DNA from: Clostridiales bacterium VE202-21
Lineage (GTDB): Bacteria > Bacillota > Clostridia > Lachnospirales > Lachnospiraceae
Length of the DNA stretch: 64,000 nt
Direction of reading: 5' to 3'
Assembly: GCA_000509105.1 (NCBI GenBank)
Contig: BAIF02000089.1
Span: 41,702-105,701 of the forward strand
Under the pieces are notes generated by a model that was given only the letters and a program-made list of their open reading frames with translations, was not told the DNA's origin and did not search any database. Positions within the stretch are counted from its first letter, which is position 1, and each line of letters starts with the position of its first letter. A program made the translations under genes and the position numbers. This document shows positions 7,984 to 16,068 of this stretch, piece by piece.

Positions 7984-8087
7984 AGTTCAGAAAAAAGAAA
8001 ATAAAAAAGTTTATAAAAAACTAAACTTCCTATTGCAAAACAAATATGTCTGTGCTAATATACAATTAAGTTCAGAAATAACTGAAC
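7984..8087. promoter_or_regulatory. Divergent control region with CI-type operators
   Basis: On the plus strand TTGCAA (8033-8038), 17 bp and TAATAT (8056-8061) form the promoter of the mobility genes. Just downstream lies the dyad GTTCAG-AAATAA-CTGAAC (8070-8087). A further GTTCAG at 7984-7989 lies next to a TATAGT -10 (minus strand) that could serve the repressor gene. The layout fits repression of both promoters by the neighbouring CI-like protein. Confidence 0.65.
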
Positions 8088-8163
8088 CACAAACGACGTC
8101 GTAATAAGAAATTGAAAATATGAGAAACTGACCTATCGGTTCAACGGGGAGAAAGGAACGTGT

Positions 8164-8493
8164 ATGCAGATTACATTGACAAAAGAACAGGTAAAAGAAG
8201 CATTTGGAGAACTTCGTTTCATGGGTGCGGATAACTGTTACCGCTATGATAAAGACAGTAAGAAGAAAACAGAGGAAGTGGAAGCCTTAAAACTTCATCT
8301 TGGAAGTATGAAGCTTGGGAACAGCGTGGATATTCGCTTGGAAGCAACGGAACTTCCGAAGATTGAGCCTTATGCTGTGGTGGAACTGGGAGAACCAGTT
8401 TATGCCCCTTATGTGCAGAGAGGAAACTTTCCTGTATTAGTGGAGAAGATTACCTGTAAGGGTATCCGCCCTGTTCCAAATAAAAATATGTAG
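8164..8493 (+). CDS. DUF961 (YdcP-like) conjugative element protein
   Basis: 109 residues, matching the DUF961 family (Tn916 Orf22/Orf23, ICEBs1 YdcP). Recognisable parts are the N-terminal KEAFGELRF segment, the central KLHLGSMKLGNSVDIRLEA and the conserved C-terminal ITCKGIRPVPN. The function is not firmly known; it is always near the start of the transfer operon of these elements. Start follows GAAAGGAA. In an intact Tn916-type element an FtsK-like coupling gene would follow; here only about 95 bp separate it from the relaxase. Confidence 0.88.
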   Translation: MQITLTKEQVKEAFGELRFMGADNCYRYDKDSKKKTEEVEALKLHLGSMKLGNSVDIRLEATELPKIEPYAVVELGEPVYAPYVQRGNFPVLVEKITCKGIRPVPNKNM

Positions 8494-8588
8494 GCGGTCA
8501 AAGTTCCTGTCCTCGTTCTGACGTACCAAACGGCAGGTTGAGGGCAGGGCAATGGCAACGCCATTGCAGATAAGGAGGTTTGATAAAT

Positions 8589-9661
8589 TTGGAAGAAAGA
8601 AGCGGAAGTTTTCTTCCAGAACTCCCCTACACTAACAGGGGAGTAATACGGCAGAAAGAAGAATTAAGTGCTTGATAGATTGGTGTCAGATAACCATTAA
8701 GGAAGTTCCGTTAGAAGCAGTCATAGAAGATGTGTTGAGAATACCTTTGGAACTTATGACGGTAACAGGCTATGAAAAAGGGATTGCAGGACATGAGGTT
8801 GTGGCAATCTTCGATAATATCAAGGTGCTAAAGCCGACAGGAAATGCACAGTATCAAGGCTTTCAGATCTTAATGAGTGGGAAAGGCTGTCGTAACTATG
8901 AGAATTTTTTACAACTCAATGAGGAAACATGGTTTGATTTCTTAAACAGAGTTTGTCAGTATCACATCAATTTTCCTCGGATTGATTTAGCGATAGATGA
9001 TAGAAAACCGTATTTGAGTATTCCCGATTTGATTATACGGACAAAAGAGGGATTGCTTTCCACAAAACTAAGGGATATAGATTTTCACGATTCGGGAGAA
9101 CTGAAAGAGGAAGTGTTTCAGAGTAAAGGTGGCAGTCTTTATCTCGGCAGTTCAGCCAGTAATTTGAGATTGGTATTTTATGAAAAGGGATATGAACAGA
9201 ATAAAAAGTATGGAACAGAATTAGATGAAAATTGGAATAGATATGAGTTGAGATTTCGGCAGGAAATGGCAGTTAGCGTAGTACAGGAATTATTGAGATA
9301 TAGAGATGTGGCAGGACTGGCAATGGAAGTATTGAACAGCAAAATACGATTTTTAGAAAAGCCGACAGACAGCATGACAACACGAAAAAGGCTTTACCCA
9401 ACCTATCAAGCGTGGGCGGAACTGATGAAAGATATAGGTAAGGTTAAACTTACCATGCAACCACAGAAGAAAAGTTTACAAAAGGTGTGGGAATGGTTAG
9501 AAAAGTATGTTGCTCCGTCTTTGAAACTGTTTGCAGAGGTTGGAAAGATAGAGAAAAGGGATTATATCGGTAATCTTGTAGCAAATGGAGAAATGAATAT
9601 CACACAGAAACAGTTGTATGATGATTACATAAAAGCAAGAAGATTAGAGGAAAGGGGATAA
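8589..9661 (+). pseudogene. Relaxase of the Orf20/NicK (MobT, Rep_trans) family, one-base frameshift near its N-terminus
   Basis: The main open frame (from a TTG at 8672, 329 residues) starts abruptly at IDWCQITIK and continues as a Rep_trans-type relaxase. The Tyr in RLVFYEKGYEQ is the likely nicking residue. A second frame from the TTG at 8589, 10 bases after AAGGAGG, encodes 28 residues (starting LEERSGSFLPELPY) and stops at 8673-8675. Adding one T at the TT before GATAGATTGG joins them into 357 residues, close to the family size. The protein nicks oriT and acts with a helicase and coupling protein in transfer. The break may be real or a sequencing error; initiation at 8672 could still give a nearly complete protein. 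Confidence 0.8.
8621..8644 (+). other. Candidate origin of transfer (oriT)
   Basis: Perfect inverted repeat ACTCCCCT (8621-8628), 8 nt ACACTAAC, AGGGGAGT (8637-8644), inside the 5' end of the relaxase gene. Established knowledge: ICEBs1 and Tn916 oriT contain a C-run/G-run inverted repeat with a CTAACAGGGGG-type right half next to the relaxase gene. Here the matching part is CTAACAGGGGAGT. Confidence 0.7.
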
Positions 9662-9665
9662 TCGT

Positions 9666-9845
9666 ATAGAAAAAGCATTATTAAATTTAAAGGAAGTAAG
9701 TGAGTATCTTGGACTTGGAGAAACAAAGACAAGAGAACTCTTGAAAAGTAGAAACTGTCCGTTTTCCATGAAGATTGGGTATCAGTGGTATGCGAACAGA
9801 AGATTATTAGACACATGGCTAGAGCAACAAGCAAAAAGTTATTGA
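9666..9845 (+). CDS. Excisionase-like winged-helix protein (apparent ATA start)
   Basis: 59 residues of the MerR/excisionase HTH_17 type: LNLKEVSEYLGLGETKTREL, WYANRRLLDTWLEQ. It lies immediately before the integrase, the usual place for xis. No ATG, GTG or TTG lies in frame after the upstream stop at 9645-9647. The only start at the right distance (8 nt) from AAGGGG is an ATA at 9666, so either a rare ATA start is used or an ATG has mutated. It overlaps no other gene and starts 4 bp after the relaxase stop. Expected role: bending DNA at the arms to favour excision. Confidence 0.72.
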   Translation: MEKALLNLKEVSEYLGLGETKTRELLKSRNCPFSMKIGYQWYANRRLLDTWLEQQAKSY

Positions 9846-9950
9846 AGTTCTGATTGAAAAGGAGGCGAACTTATAGTAGTATATGGTTAAAATCACAGAA
9901 GTTCCCTTTTTATTTATCAAAATATTTGATTGATAGAAAGGGTAGAGATT

Positions 9951-11189
9951 ATGGGTAAAGATTTAAAAGGAAAAGAATTAGGAACAGGTTTACGTCAAAG
10001 AAAGGACGGTAGATACGAAGCAAGAGCAAAGATAAACGGAATAGACATTAACTTGTATGATGTTGATTTGAAGAAATTAAAAATATTGTTTGAAAAGGCA
10101 AAAGAAGAAGCAAGAAATAATATTGATATGAAACGTCAGAAAATAACGCTGAATGAATGGTTTGAGGAATGGTTTGCAAATTATAAAATTCCTAATATCA
10201 AGGAAACAAGCGTGTTTCCTATGCGTAGCAAATATTATAATACATTTGGAAAAGCAATAGGGAATATGAAAGTGACAGATATACGGAACTTGGATATTCA
10301 ACGTGTCATTAACGATATGAATAAGCAGGGGAGAGCGTCTTCCAGTATGCGAGATGCTTTAGGCAGAGTTCGGGAGTGTTTGGAGTCTGCAAAGAATAAT
10401 CGTATTATAGACATCAATCCATGTTTTGAAATCAATGTACCTTGGGAAAATAAAACAGCAGAAAGACGTTTCTTATCAATGGCAGAGCAAACAAGGTTTT
10501 TGCAGGAAGTAGAGCATAACTGGTATAAAGAGATGTTTTACATTATGTTTCTGACGGGTATGCGAATTGGGGAAGTCGGTGGTCTGAAATGGGAAGATAT
10601 AGACTGGAATAAGAAATGTATTAACATTCAAAGGTCTTTATCCTGTCAATATGAAAATGGAGTAAAGACTATGCGACTAACAAAGCCTAAAACACATAAT
10701 TCATACAGAAGTATTCCGTTTATGGCAGAAACAGAAGAAATTCTGTTATCTCAAAAAGAAAAACAGAACAGGCAGAAAAAAGCCTATGGAAATCGTTGGC
10801 GTTCAAGTGGAGAATTTGATAACTTGGTGTTTACCACTTCTTTAGGAAGTCCAGTTATTCGGAATGTAGCAGAAAAAGAAATTAAGAAAGTAGTAAAAGC
10901 AATCAATTTTCAAGAAGCAATAGAAGCGGTAAAGGAAAACAGAGAGCCGATAGAATTTAAAGACCTTTATCCTCATGCAATCCGACATACATTTTGTAGC
11001 AGGTGCTTTGAAAAAGGAATGGACGCTAAAGTAGTGCAAATGCTAATGGGACATCAGCATTACAGTACAACGATTGACATATATACTCATGTGACAGAAA
11101 CAAAATTTGAAGAAGAAATAGCAAAGTTTGGTAGCGTGAGTGAAAAACAGAAAGTTCAGAAAAATAAAAACTCTACCCAGTGTGCATAA
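9951..11189 (+). CDS. int: Tyrosine recombinase integrase (Tn916 Int family)
   Basis: 412 residues from the ATG at 9951 (GAAAGGGTAG upstream), preferred to an ATG at 9930 without a ribosome site. Domains: N-terminal arm-binding domain with the RQRKDGRYEARAKI signature (Tn916 Int type), SAM-like core-binding domain (about 60-165), and catalytic domain (about 175-390). Catalytic residues visible are Arg in TGMRIGEV, His and Arg in HAIRHTF, His in GHQHYSTT and the nucleophile Tyr in IYTHV. It catalyses integration and, with the excisionase, excision. It lies at the right end pointing outward. The chain is complete with no disruption. Confidence 0.93.
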   Translation: MGKDLKGKELGTGLRQRKDGRYEARAKINGIDINLYDVDLKKLKILFEKAKEEARNNIDMKRQKITLNEWFEEWFANYKIPNIKETSVFPMRSKYYNTFGKAIGNMKVTDIRNLDIQRVINDMNKQGRASSSMRDALGRVRECLESAKNNRIIDINPCFEINVPWENKTAERRFLSMAEQTRFLQEVEHNWYKEMFYIMFLTGMRIGEVGGLKWEDIDWNKKCINIQRSLSCQYENGVKTMRLTKPKTHNSYRSIPFMAETEEILLSQKEKQNRQKKAYGNRWRSSGEFDNLVFTTSLGSPVIRNVAEKEIKKVVKAINFQEAIEAVKENREPIEFKDLYPHAIRHTFCSRCFEKGMDAKVVQMLMGHQHYSTTIDIYTHVTETKFEEEIAKFGSVSEKQKVQKNKNSTQCA

Positions 11190-11269
11190 AAGAGTACCCA
11201 ACATAGCAAAATAAGAGAAATTTGCTTTCAACGGGAATGAAAAGTTTCTACCCAAAGGGAAATTGGGTA
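11174..11269. promoter_or_regulatory. Right arm-type integrase sites
   Basis: TACCCAA at 11195 and 11249, TTGGGTA at 11263, and a one-mismatch copy at 11174, mirroring the left-end cluster. The remainder of 11270-11396 shows no gene. Confidence 0.55.
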
Positions 11270-11396
11270 AAATGGAAGAGCAGAATTGAGGAAAGCGTAG
11301 AAAGCCTTATAAAATGGGCATTTGAGAAAACAGTAAATAAAAGTTGGCAAAACAGATGGGACAGTAATGCTAAGTTTGTGTTAATCTTTTAGAAAC

Positions 11397-11441
11397 AAGC
11401 CCTTATAAATAGCGGTTTACGCTGTTTGTAAGGGCTTTTTA
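11397..11441 (+). terminator. Terminator overlapping the candidate right attachment site
   Basis: AAGCCCTTA (11397-11405) pairs with TAAGGGCTT (11429-11437), followed by TTTT. TAAATAGCG at 11406-11414 inside the loop side repeats the left-end sequence. It may be the original tsf terminator, displaced by insertion of the element. From 11442 to 11586 lie the upstream sequences of gadB with no clear promoter. Confidence 0.6.
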
Positions 11442-11586
11442 TGTAAAAAGTTTCGATGGATATTAGAAACCGATAGAAGAAGTTGCTCATATATTTTCCT
11501 TTATAACGTCTTTTGTGGTAAAGTAGTATTAGCTGCAGAGAATACGGATACTGTGCCAGTCTATACCAAATGAAGATCAGGAGGAA

Positions 11587-12996
11587 ATGATTATAATGTG
11601 TGATAAGGAAAAACGAAAACTAAAAGATTCTTATGATACGCCTCTATTCGGGACGTTAGCGGCGGACTCCCCGATTCCGAAAAACAAGATAAGGGAACAG
11701 CCCTTAGAACCAGCCCTTGCATCTCGTCTCATAATGGACGAACTGATGAACGAGGGGAATGCAAGATTAAATCTGGCTACTTTCTGTCAGACCTACATGG
11801 AGGATGAGGCGATCAGGCTGATGTCAGAGACACTTGAAAAAAATGCCATTGACAAAACGGAATACCCGCAGACAGCCGAGATTGAGCAGCGCTGCATACG
11901 GATTATATCGGACCTATGGAATGCTGAGGAAACAGACGCTGCAATCGGCACATCTACAGTAGGTTCCTCGGAAGCGTGCATGCTGGCAGGGATGGCAATG
12001 AAATTTCGGTGGCGTAAGCGGGCCTCTGTTTTAGGGCTTGATGTAAACAAAAAGCCGAATCTGGTCATTTCATCAGGTTATCAGGTCTGCTGGGAGAAAT
12101 TCTGTGTTTACTGGGATGTGGAACTTCGTCAGGTGCCGATGGATACAGAATGTATGAGCATGCGTCCAGACGCCGTATTAAACTATGTGGATGAGTATAC
12201 GATCGGTGTAGTCGGAATCCTCGGCATTACATATACCGGGAAATTTGATGACTTGAAGGCTATTGACCAGATACTTGAAGAATACAATGCTTCTACAGAG
12301 CACAAAGTTTATATCCATGTTGACGCCGCTTCCGGAGGTTTGTTCGTTCCGTTTGTCAATCCGGAGCTTTGCTGGGATTTCCGTTTAAAAAATGTAGTAT
12401 CAATCAACTGTTCCGGTCATAAATATGGTCTTGTTTATCCGGGAATTGGATGGGTTTTGTGGAAAGAAAAAGAATATCTTCCAGAGGAACTAATATTTGA
12501 GGTAGATTATCTCGGAGGCAAGATGCCTACAATTGCAATCAATTTCTCCAGATCGGCCAGCCAGATTATCGGCCAGTATTATAATTTCATCCGGCTTGGC
12601 AGGGAGGGATACCGCCGCATTCAGCAAAAAACGCAGGACGTGGCCCACTATCTGGCAAAGGAAATTGAGAAAACGGGAAGATTTCTCATATACCATGACG
12701 GAAGTGACTTGCCGGTTGTATGCTATACATTAAAAGAAAAAACGGGGCAGGAGTGGACTCTTTATGATCTCTCTGACCGTCTGCTTATGAAGGGATGGCA
12801 GATCCCTACCTATCCGCTGCCTGTGAATCTGGAAGACACTGTCATTCAGAGAATTGTCTGCCGTGCGGATTTGAATTATGATATGGCAGAACTGCTCATG
12901 CGTGACATAGAAGAGGGTATCCGGGAATTAGACGAAGCGGTCATACTTCCCCATGCGAAAGATAAAAAACCAAAGGTATACGGGTTTACACATTAA
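11587..12996 (+). CDS. gadB: Glutamate decarboxylase
   Basis: PLP-dependent enzyme converting glutamate to GABA and CO2, consuming a proton (acid resistance). It matches group II GAD throughout: GNARLNLATFCQTYMEDE, GSSEACMLAGMAMKFRWRKR, the HVDAASGG segment with the PLP-nitrogen Asp, and SINCSGHKYG with the Schiff-base Lys. With the ATG at 11596 that Lys is residue 276, as in E. coli GadB; the ATG at 11587 is only 2 bases after AGGAGG, so 11596 may be the true start. Length (469 or 466) is normal. No GadC antiporter adjoins, but glnA follows, so the two neighbours both act on glutamate. Confidence 0.95.
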   Translation: MIIMCDKEKRKLKDSYDTPLFGTLAADSPIPKNKIREQPLEPALASRLIMDELMNEGNARLNLATFCQTYMEDEAIRLMSETLEKNAIDKTEYPQTAEIEQRCIRIISDLWNAEETDAAIGTSTVGSSEACMLAGMAMKFRWRKRASVLGLDVNKKPNLVISSGYQVCWEKFCVYWDVELRQVPMDTECMSMRPDAVLNYVDEYTIGVVGILGITYTGKFDDLKAIDQILEEYNASTEHKVYIHVDAASGGLFVPFVNPELCWDFRLKNVVSINCSGHKYGLVYPGIGWVLWKEKEYLPEELIFEVDYLGGKMPTIAINFSRSASQIIGQYYNFIRLGREGYRRIQQKTQDVAHYLAKEIEKTGRFLIYHDGSDLPVVCYTLKEKTGQEWTLYDLSDRLLMKGWQIPTYPLPVNLEDTVIQRIVCRADLNYDMAELLMRDIEEGIRELDEAVILPHAKDKKPKVYGFTH

Positions 12997-13089
12997 GATG
13001 CTCATGCTTCAGAAACCAAAGGTTATAGGTGGCTTACCTATGTCCGGATAACGTTACTGTGTACACCCTCAGAGTGTGAACAGCAGCAG

Positions 13090-13274
13090 TAACAGTTCAG
13101 ACAGGTCTGTGCATTTACTGCGCAGACCGTACGAAAACATAGTGGCTGCAGGCATACAGAACTCCGCTCCGCTTTGGTTCGTGCTAAACGTGCGCCAGTG
13201 GCGCACAGCACCCTTCGCCGCAGGCGAATTTTAATGGGCTGGATGCGAAACAGTTCAGACCTGTCTGAACTGTT
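13090..13274. repeat. Palindromic repeats between gadB and glnA
   Basis: AACAGTTCAGAC (13249-13260) is followed after CT by its perfect complement GTCTGAACTGTT (13263-13274). A half copy, TAACAGTTCAGACAGGTCTG, starts at 13090. Between them lie other GC-rich hairpins, for example GTGCGCCAGTGGCGCAC near 13190. A related hairpin is at 25975. No gene is seen in 12997-13435. Confidence 0.65.
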
Positions 13275-13337
13275 ACCAGCAGCATCCTGTTTTATAATGA
13301 AATGGTGAACTTAACATTCCCTTTTGCTGCCAGGATA

Positions 13338-13346
13338 TGCTAAAAT
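13338..13346 (+). promoter_or_regulatory. Extended -10 promoter of glnA
   Basis: TGC-TAAAAT about 90 bp before the start; no good -35 is present. The same TATGCTAAAAT block occurs before the metallophosphoesterase gene. Confidence 0.5.
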
Positions 13347-13435
13347 AGTAATAATATCTTGAGACAAGACATGTTGCCTGAACAAATACTGGGACAAGGT
13401 TCAGGAAAAACAAATTTACTAATTGGAGGTATATC

Positions 13436-14863
13436 ATGTTAAACAGCACGGATATCAGGAAGGTATGCAATGAGAAGGGAATCAGAATGATTGATTTCAA
13501 GATGACGGATTTGGACGGAAGGTGGCGCCACATCACAATCCCTGTAGAAAGGTTCGACGACGATATTTTCGTCTATGGCATTGGGTTTGACGGTTCCAAC
13601 TACGGATATGCACCGGTGGAGAAGAGCGATATGGTATTCATCCCCGATCCGGCAACCGCGGTTGTCGACCCATTTACGGAGATTCCTACCATGACCATGT
13701 GCGGGAACGTATGTGTGATTGGGAAGGAGAATACCCCTTTCGATCAGTACCCAAGGAACGTCAGCCTGCGTGCAATGGAATATATGAAGTCAGAGGGAAT
13801 TGCAGATGAGATGCTGATCGGGCCGGAATTTGAATTTCATTTATTTGACAATGTAAGCTATATGGCAGAGCCCTATAAGACCTCTTTCACGGTAGACACT
13901 AGACAGGCATCCTGGAACAGCGGAAAAGAAGGGCCTGACAATGCAGGATATCAGGTGCCCAAAGGCGGCGGATATCATATTTCAGCGCCACATGACATCG
14001 CTTACAGCTTAAGAAGCAAGATGTGTATGTATATGGAAGACTGGGGAATCGACGTGAAATACCACCACCATGAGGTAGGCGGCTCTGGACAGATGGAGAT
14101 CGAAGTAGAACTGGGCGATATGGTGGACATGGCGGATAAGACAATGATTATTAAATATATCATTAAAAATGCTGCCGTTTTGGAGGGCAAGACTGCTACA
14201 TTTATGCCCAAACCAATCCATAACGAAGCCGGAAACGGAATGCATGTGCATATGCTCCTTATGAAAGACGGAGAGCCGATTTTCTATGATGAGAAAGGCT
14301 ATTCTGGTTTAAGCGAAACCGCGCATTACTTTATCGGCGGGCTTTTGAAGCACATTGGTTCTCTCTGCGCATTTACCAATCCCTCTACAAACTCTTTCAA
14401 ACGCCTTGTTCCGGGATATGAGGCGCCTGTTACGATTGGGTACGCAACATCTAACCGCAGCGCTGTAATCCGTATTCCAGCCTATGCAAAGTCACCGAAG
14501 GCAAAGCGTTTTGAGCTGAGAAATCCGGATGCCACGGCCAATCCATATTATGCTTATGCTGCCATTCTGATGGCTGGCCTGGATGGTATCAAGAACCGGA
14601 TTGATCCTACTGTACATGGCTGGGGACCTTATGACTGCAATCTTTACGATCTGCCGGAGGAGGAAAAGTCAAAGATCCAGTCTCTTCCAAAGACGCTGGA
14701 TGAAGCGCTGGATGCACTGGAAGCTGACCATGAATATCTGACGGCGGGCGGGGTATTTCCGGAGAGACTGATTGAGATCTGGCTGAAACGCAGACGGAAA
14801 GAGAGCCTGGAGATATCACAGATACCACATCCAGCGGAATTTGAGAAATATTATGATTTGTAA
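13436..14863 (+). CDS. glnA: Glutamine synthetase, type I-beta-like
   Basis: 475 residues, longer than the 440-residue GSI-alpha usual in Firmicutes. It makes glutamine from glutamate, ammonia and ATP. Visible are the FDGSN ammonium loop (Asp52), GPEFEFHLF with metal-binding Glu residues, the HHEVGGSGQMEIE metal site, the KTATFMPKP flap and NRSAVIRIP ATP/Arg site. The C-terminal part closely follows enterobacterial GSI-beta, including the segment around NLYDLPEEE with Tyr404 at the adenylylation position and the extra residues near 145-175. Whether it is adenylylated depends on a GlnE, which is not in this window. TTGGAGG precedes the ATG and a terminator follows. Confidence 0.95.
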   Translation: MLNSTDIRKVCNEKGIRMIDFKMTDLDGRWRHITIPVERFDDDIFVYGIGFDGSNYGYAPVEKSDMVFIPDPATAVVDPFTEIPTMTMCGNVCVIGKENTPFDQYPRNVSLRAMEYMKSEGIADEMLIGPEFEFHLFDNVSYMAEPYKTSFTVDTRQASWNSGKEGPDNAGYQVPKGGGYHISAPHDIAYSLRSKMCMYMEDWGIDVKYHHHEVGGSGQMEIEVELGDMVDMADKTMIIKYIIKNAAVLEGKTATFMPKPIHNEAGNGMHVHMLLMKDGEPIFYDEKGYSGLSETAHYFIGGLLKHIGSLCAFTNPSTNSFKRLVPGYEAPVTIGYATSNRSAVIRIPAYAKSPKAKRFELRNPDATANPYYAYAAILMAGLDGIKNRIDPTVHGWGPYDCNLYDLPEEEKSKIQSLPKTLDEALDALEADHEYLTAGGVFPERLIEIWLKRRRKESLEISQIPHPAEFEKYYDL

Positions 14864-14880
14864 TCAGCTTTGATTATTAT

Positions 14881-14921
14881 AAAAAAGGAGGCGCTTTGCC
14901 TAGAGCAGCCTTCTTTTTTAT
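14881..14921 (+). terminator. Terminator of glnA
   Basis: AAAAAAGGAGGC pairs (one wobble) with GCCTTCTTTTTT around a 15 nt loop. Confidence 0.8.
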
Positions 14922-14934
14922 TTTGTAATGATAA

Positions 14935-14963
14935 GGGACAACTCTATAAGAATATGCTAAAAT
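14935..14963 (+). promoter_or_regulatory. Promoter of the metallophosphoesterase gene
   Basis: GGGACA, 17 bp, extended -10 TGC-TAAAAT; 46 bp before the start codon. Confidence 0.6.
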
Positions 14964-15009
14964 GATGTCATGAATAATGGGGGACCAGTTTTAAGGTCTG
15001 GAGGTAGAA

Positions 15010-15939
15010 ATGGATACTATAAGGTGGGTACATTTGTCAGATATACACTTTTCTGCTGATGAGAACAATGAAATGAAACGAATGAGGGACAGTCTATTAG
15101 AAAAATTATGGGAGATGTCCCAGGAACATGAATTTGATGCAGTATTTATCACCGGAGACCTGACTTATCAGGGCGGATATTATGATTTTAATCTGAAGAA
15201 ATTTATTGAAGCATTAATTTATATCTTAAAACTCACTCCGGATGAGTTATTTATGATACCGGGGAATCATGACCTGGCCAGGTCTCACTCCAGGGATCTT
15301 GCCGTGGCGGAAACAAGAAAAAGCGGATTTGAGTATGAAAAGGAGATTATTGGGCAATTACAGAAGGATTTCAGCAAATATAATATATTTTATAGAAAAA
15401 TAAAAAATGAGGAGGCTCAATATATATATAAAGTGATTACAAAAGATAAGTTTAATGTATTTTTAATGAATACGGCCTTTACATCCGGAACTGATGAGGA
15501 CGAAGGAAAGCTTATCCTCGAAAAAGGATCTTTTTATAAGGAAATCAGAAAATTAAAAGATCAGGAAAATTGTATTAATATAGCTGCAGGCCATCATCCG
15601 GTCAATTGGTTTTCAGAGAGTGACCAGCAGATTATTTGGAAGAATTTTAACAATTTTAATATTGATTTTTATTTATGCGGACACATGCACAAGGGGGCCT
15701 ATAATTTTAATTCAAGCGGGGGAAGGGGAATCCCATCTTTTCAGTGCGGCAGCGGAAAGGCAGAGCGGGATACTGCGGTTACATTTTCAATAGGAGAGGT
15801 TGATATATCGGCAAATAAAGGACGGCTGACATCGTACAAATGGCTTGTAAAGGAAGCGCGCTGGGCAAGCGGCGGCCTGGAAGGGAGAAGGGCCGCCTCG
15901 GGTGTACTGGATATTATTCTGGAAAGGTTTTGTTCATAA
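15010..15939 (+). CDS. Calcineurin-like metallophosphoesterase
   Basis: 309 residues. All dinuclear metal motifs are present: SDIH (Asp11, His13), GDLTYQG (Asp50), GNHD (Asn86, His87, Asp88), AAGHHP (His195/His196) and GHMH (224-227). Closest in layout to class III cyclic-nucleotide phosphodiesterases (CpdA/Icc type), but extra segments between residues 90 and 190 make the substrate uncertain; nucleic acid or nucleotide phosphoesters are possible. No signal peptide, so cytoplasmic. It is a single gene with its own promoter and a shared terminator with the convergent AIM24 gene. Confidence 0.85.
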   Translation: MDTIRWVHLSDIHFSADENNEMKRMRDSLLEKLWEMSQEHEFDAVFITGDLTYQGGYYDFNLKKFIEALIYILKLTPDELFMIPGNHDLARSHSRDLAVAETRKSGFEYEKEIIGQLQKDFSKYNIFYRKIKNEEAQYIYKVITKDKFNVFLMNTAFTSGTDEDEGKLILEKGSFYKEIRKLKDQENCINIAAGHHPVNWFSESDQQIIWKNFNNFNIDFYLCGHMHKGAYNFNSSGGRGIPSFQCGSGKAERDTAVTFSIGEVDISANKGRLTSYKWLVKEARWASGGLEGRRAASGVLDIILERFCS

Positions 15940-16013
15940 GATGTATAGCCCCCAATAATACTCCTTTTACCAGTAGGTGGCTTAAATCTCCTTATAGGAT
16001 TCACTGAGATCAT

Positions 16014-16043
16014 AAAAAGCACGCCATTTCTGATGTGCTTTTT
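16014..16043. terminator. Bidirectional terminator between convergent genes
   Basis: AAAAAGCAC pairs with GTGCTTTTT across a 12 nt loop; A- and T-runs on the two sides serve both strands. Confidence 0.8.
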
Positions 16044-16068
16044 GTTATGGCTGTACAATTCTTTTATC

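Larger units (their letters stand above)
5281..11429. mobile_element. Integrative mobilizable element, Tn916/ICEBs1 lineage, inserted after tsf
   Basis: About 6.1 kb bounded by an imperfect 24 bp direct repeat (5281-5305 and 11406-11429). It contains integrase, excisionase-like gene, MobT/Rep_trans-type relaxase (frameshifted), DUF961 gene, CI-like repressor with operator, a second XRE gene and cargo genes. Clusters of TTGGGTA/TACCCAA just inside both ends look like integrase arm sites. Missing compared with Tn916: the FtsK-like coupling gene that should lie between the DUF961 gene and the relaxase, and the whole transfer module. It could therefore at best be mobilised by another conjugative element. 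Base composition is visibly more AT-rich than the flanks. Exact ends are inferred. Confidence 0.75.
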
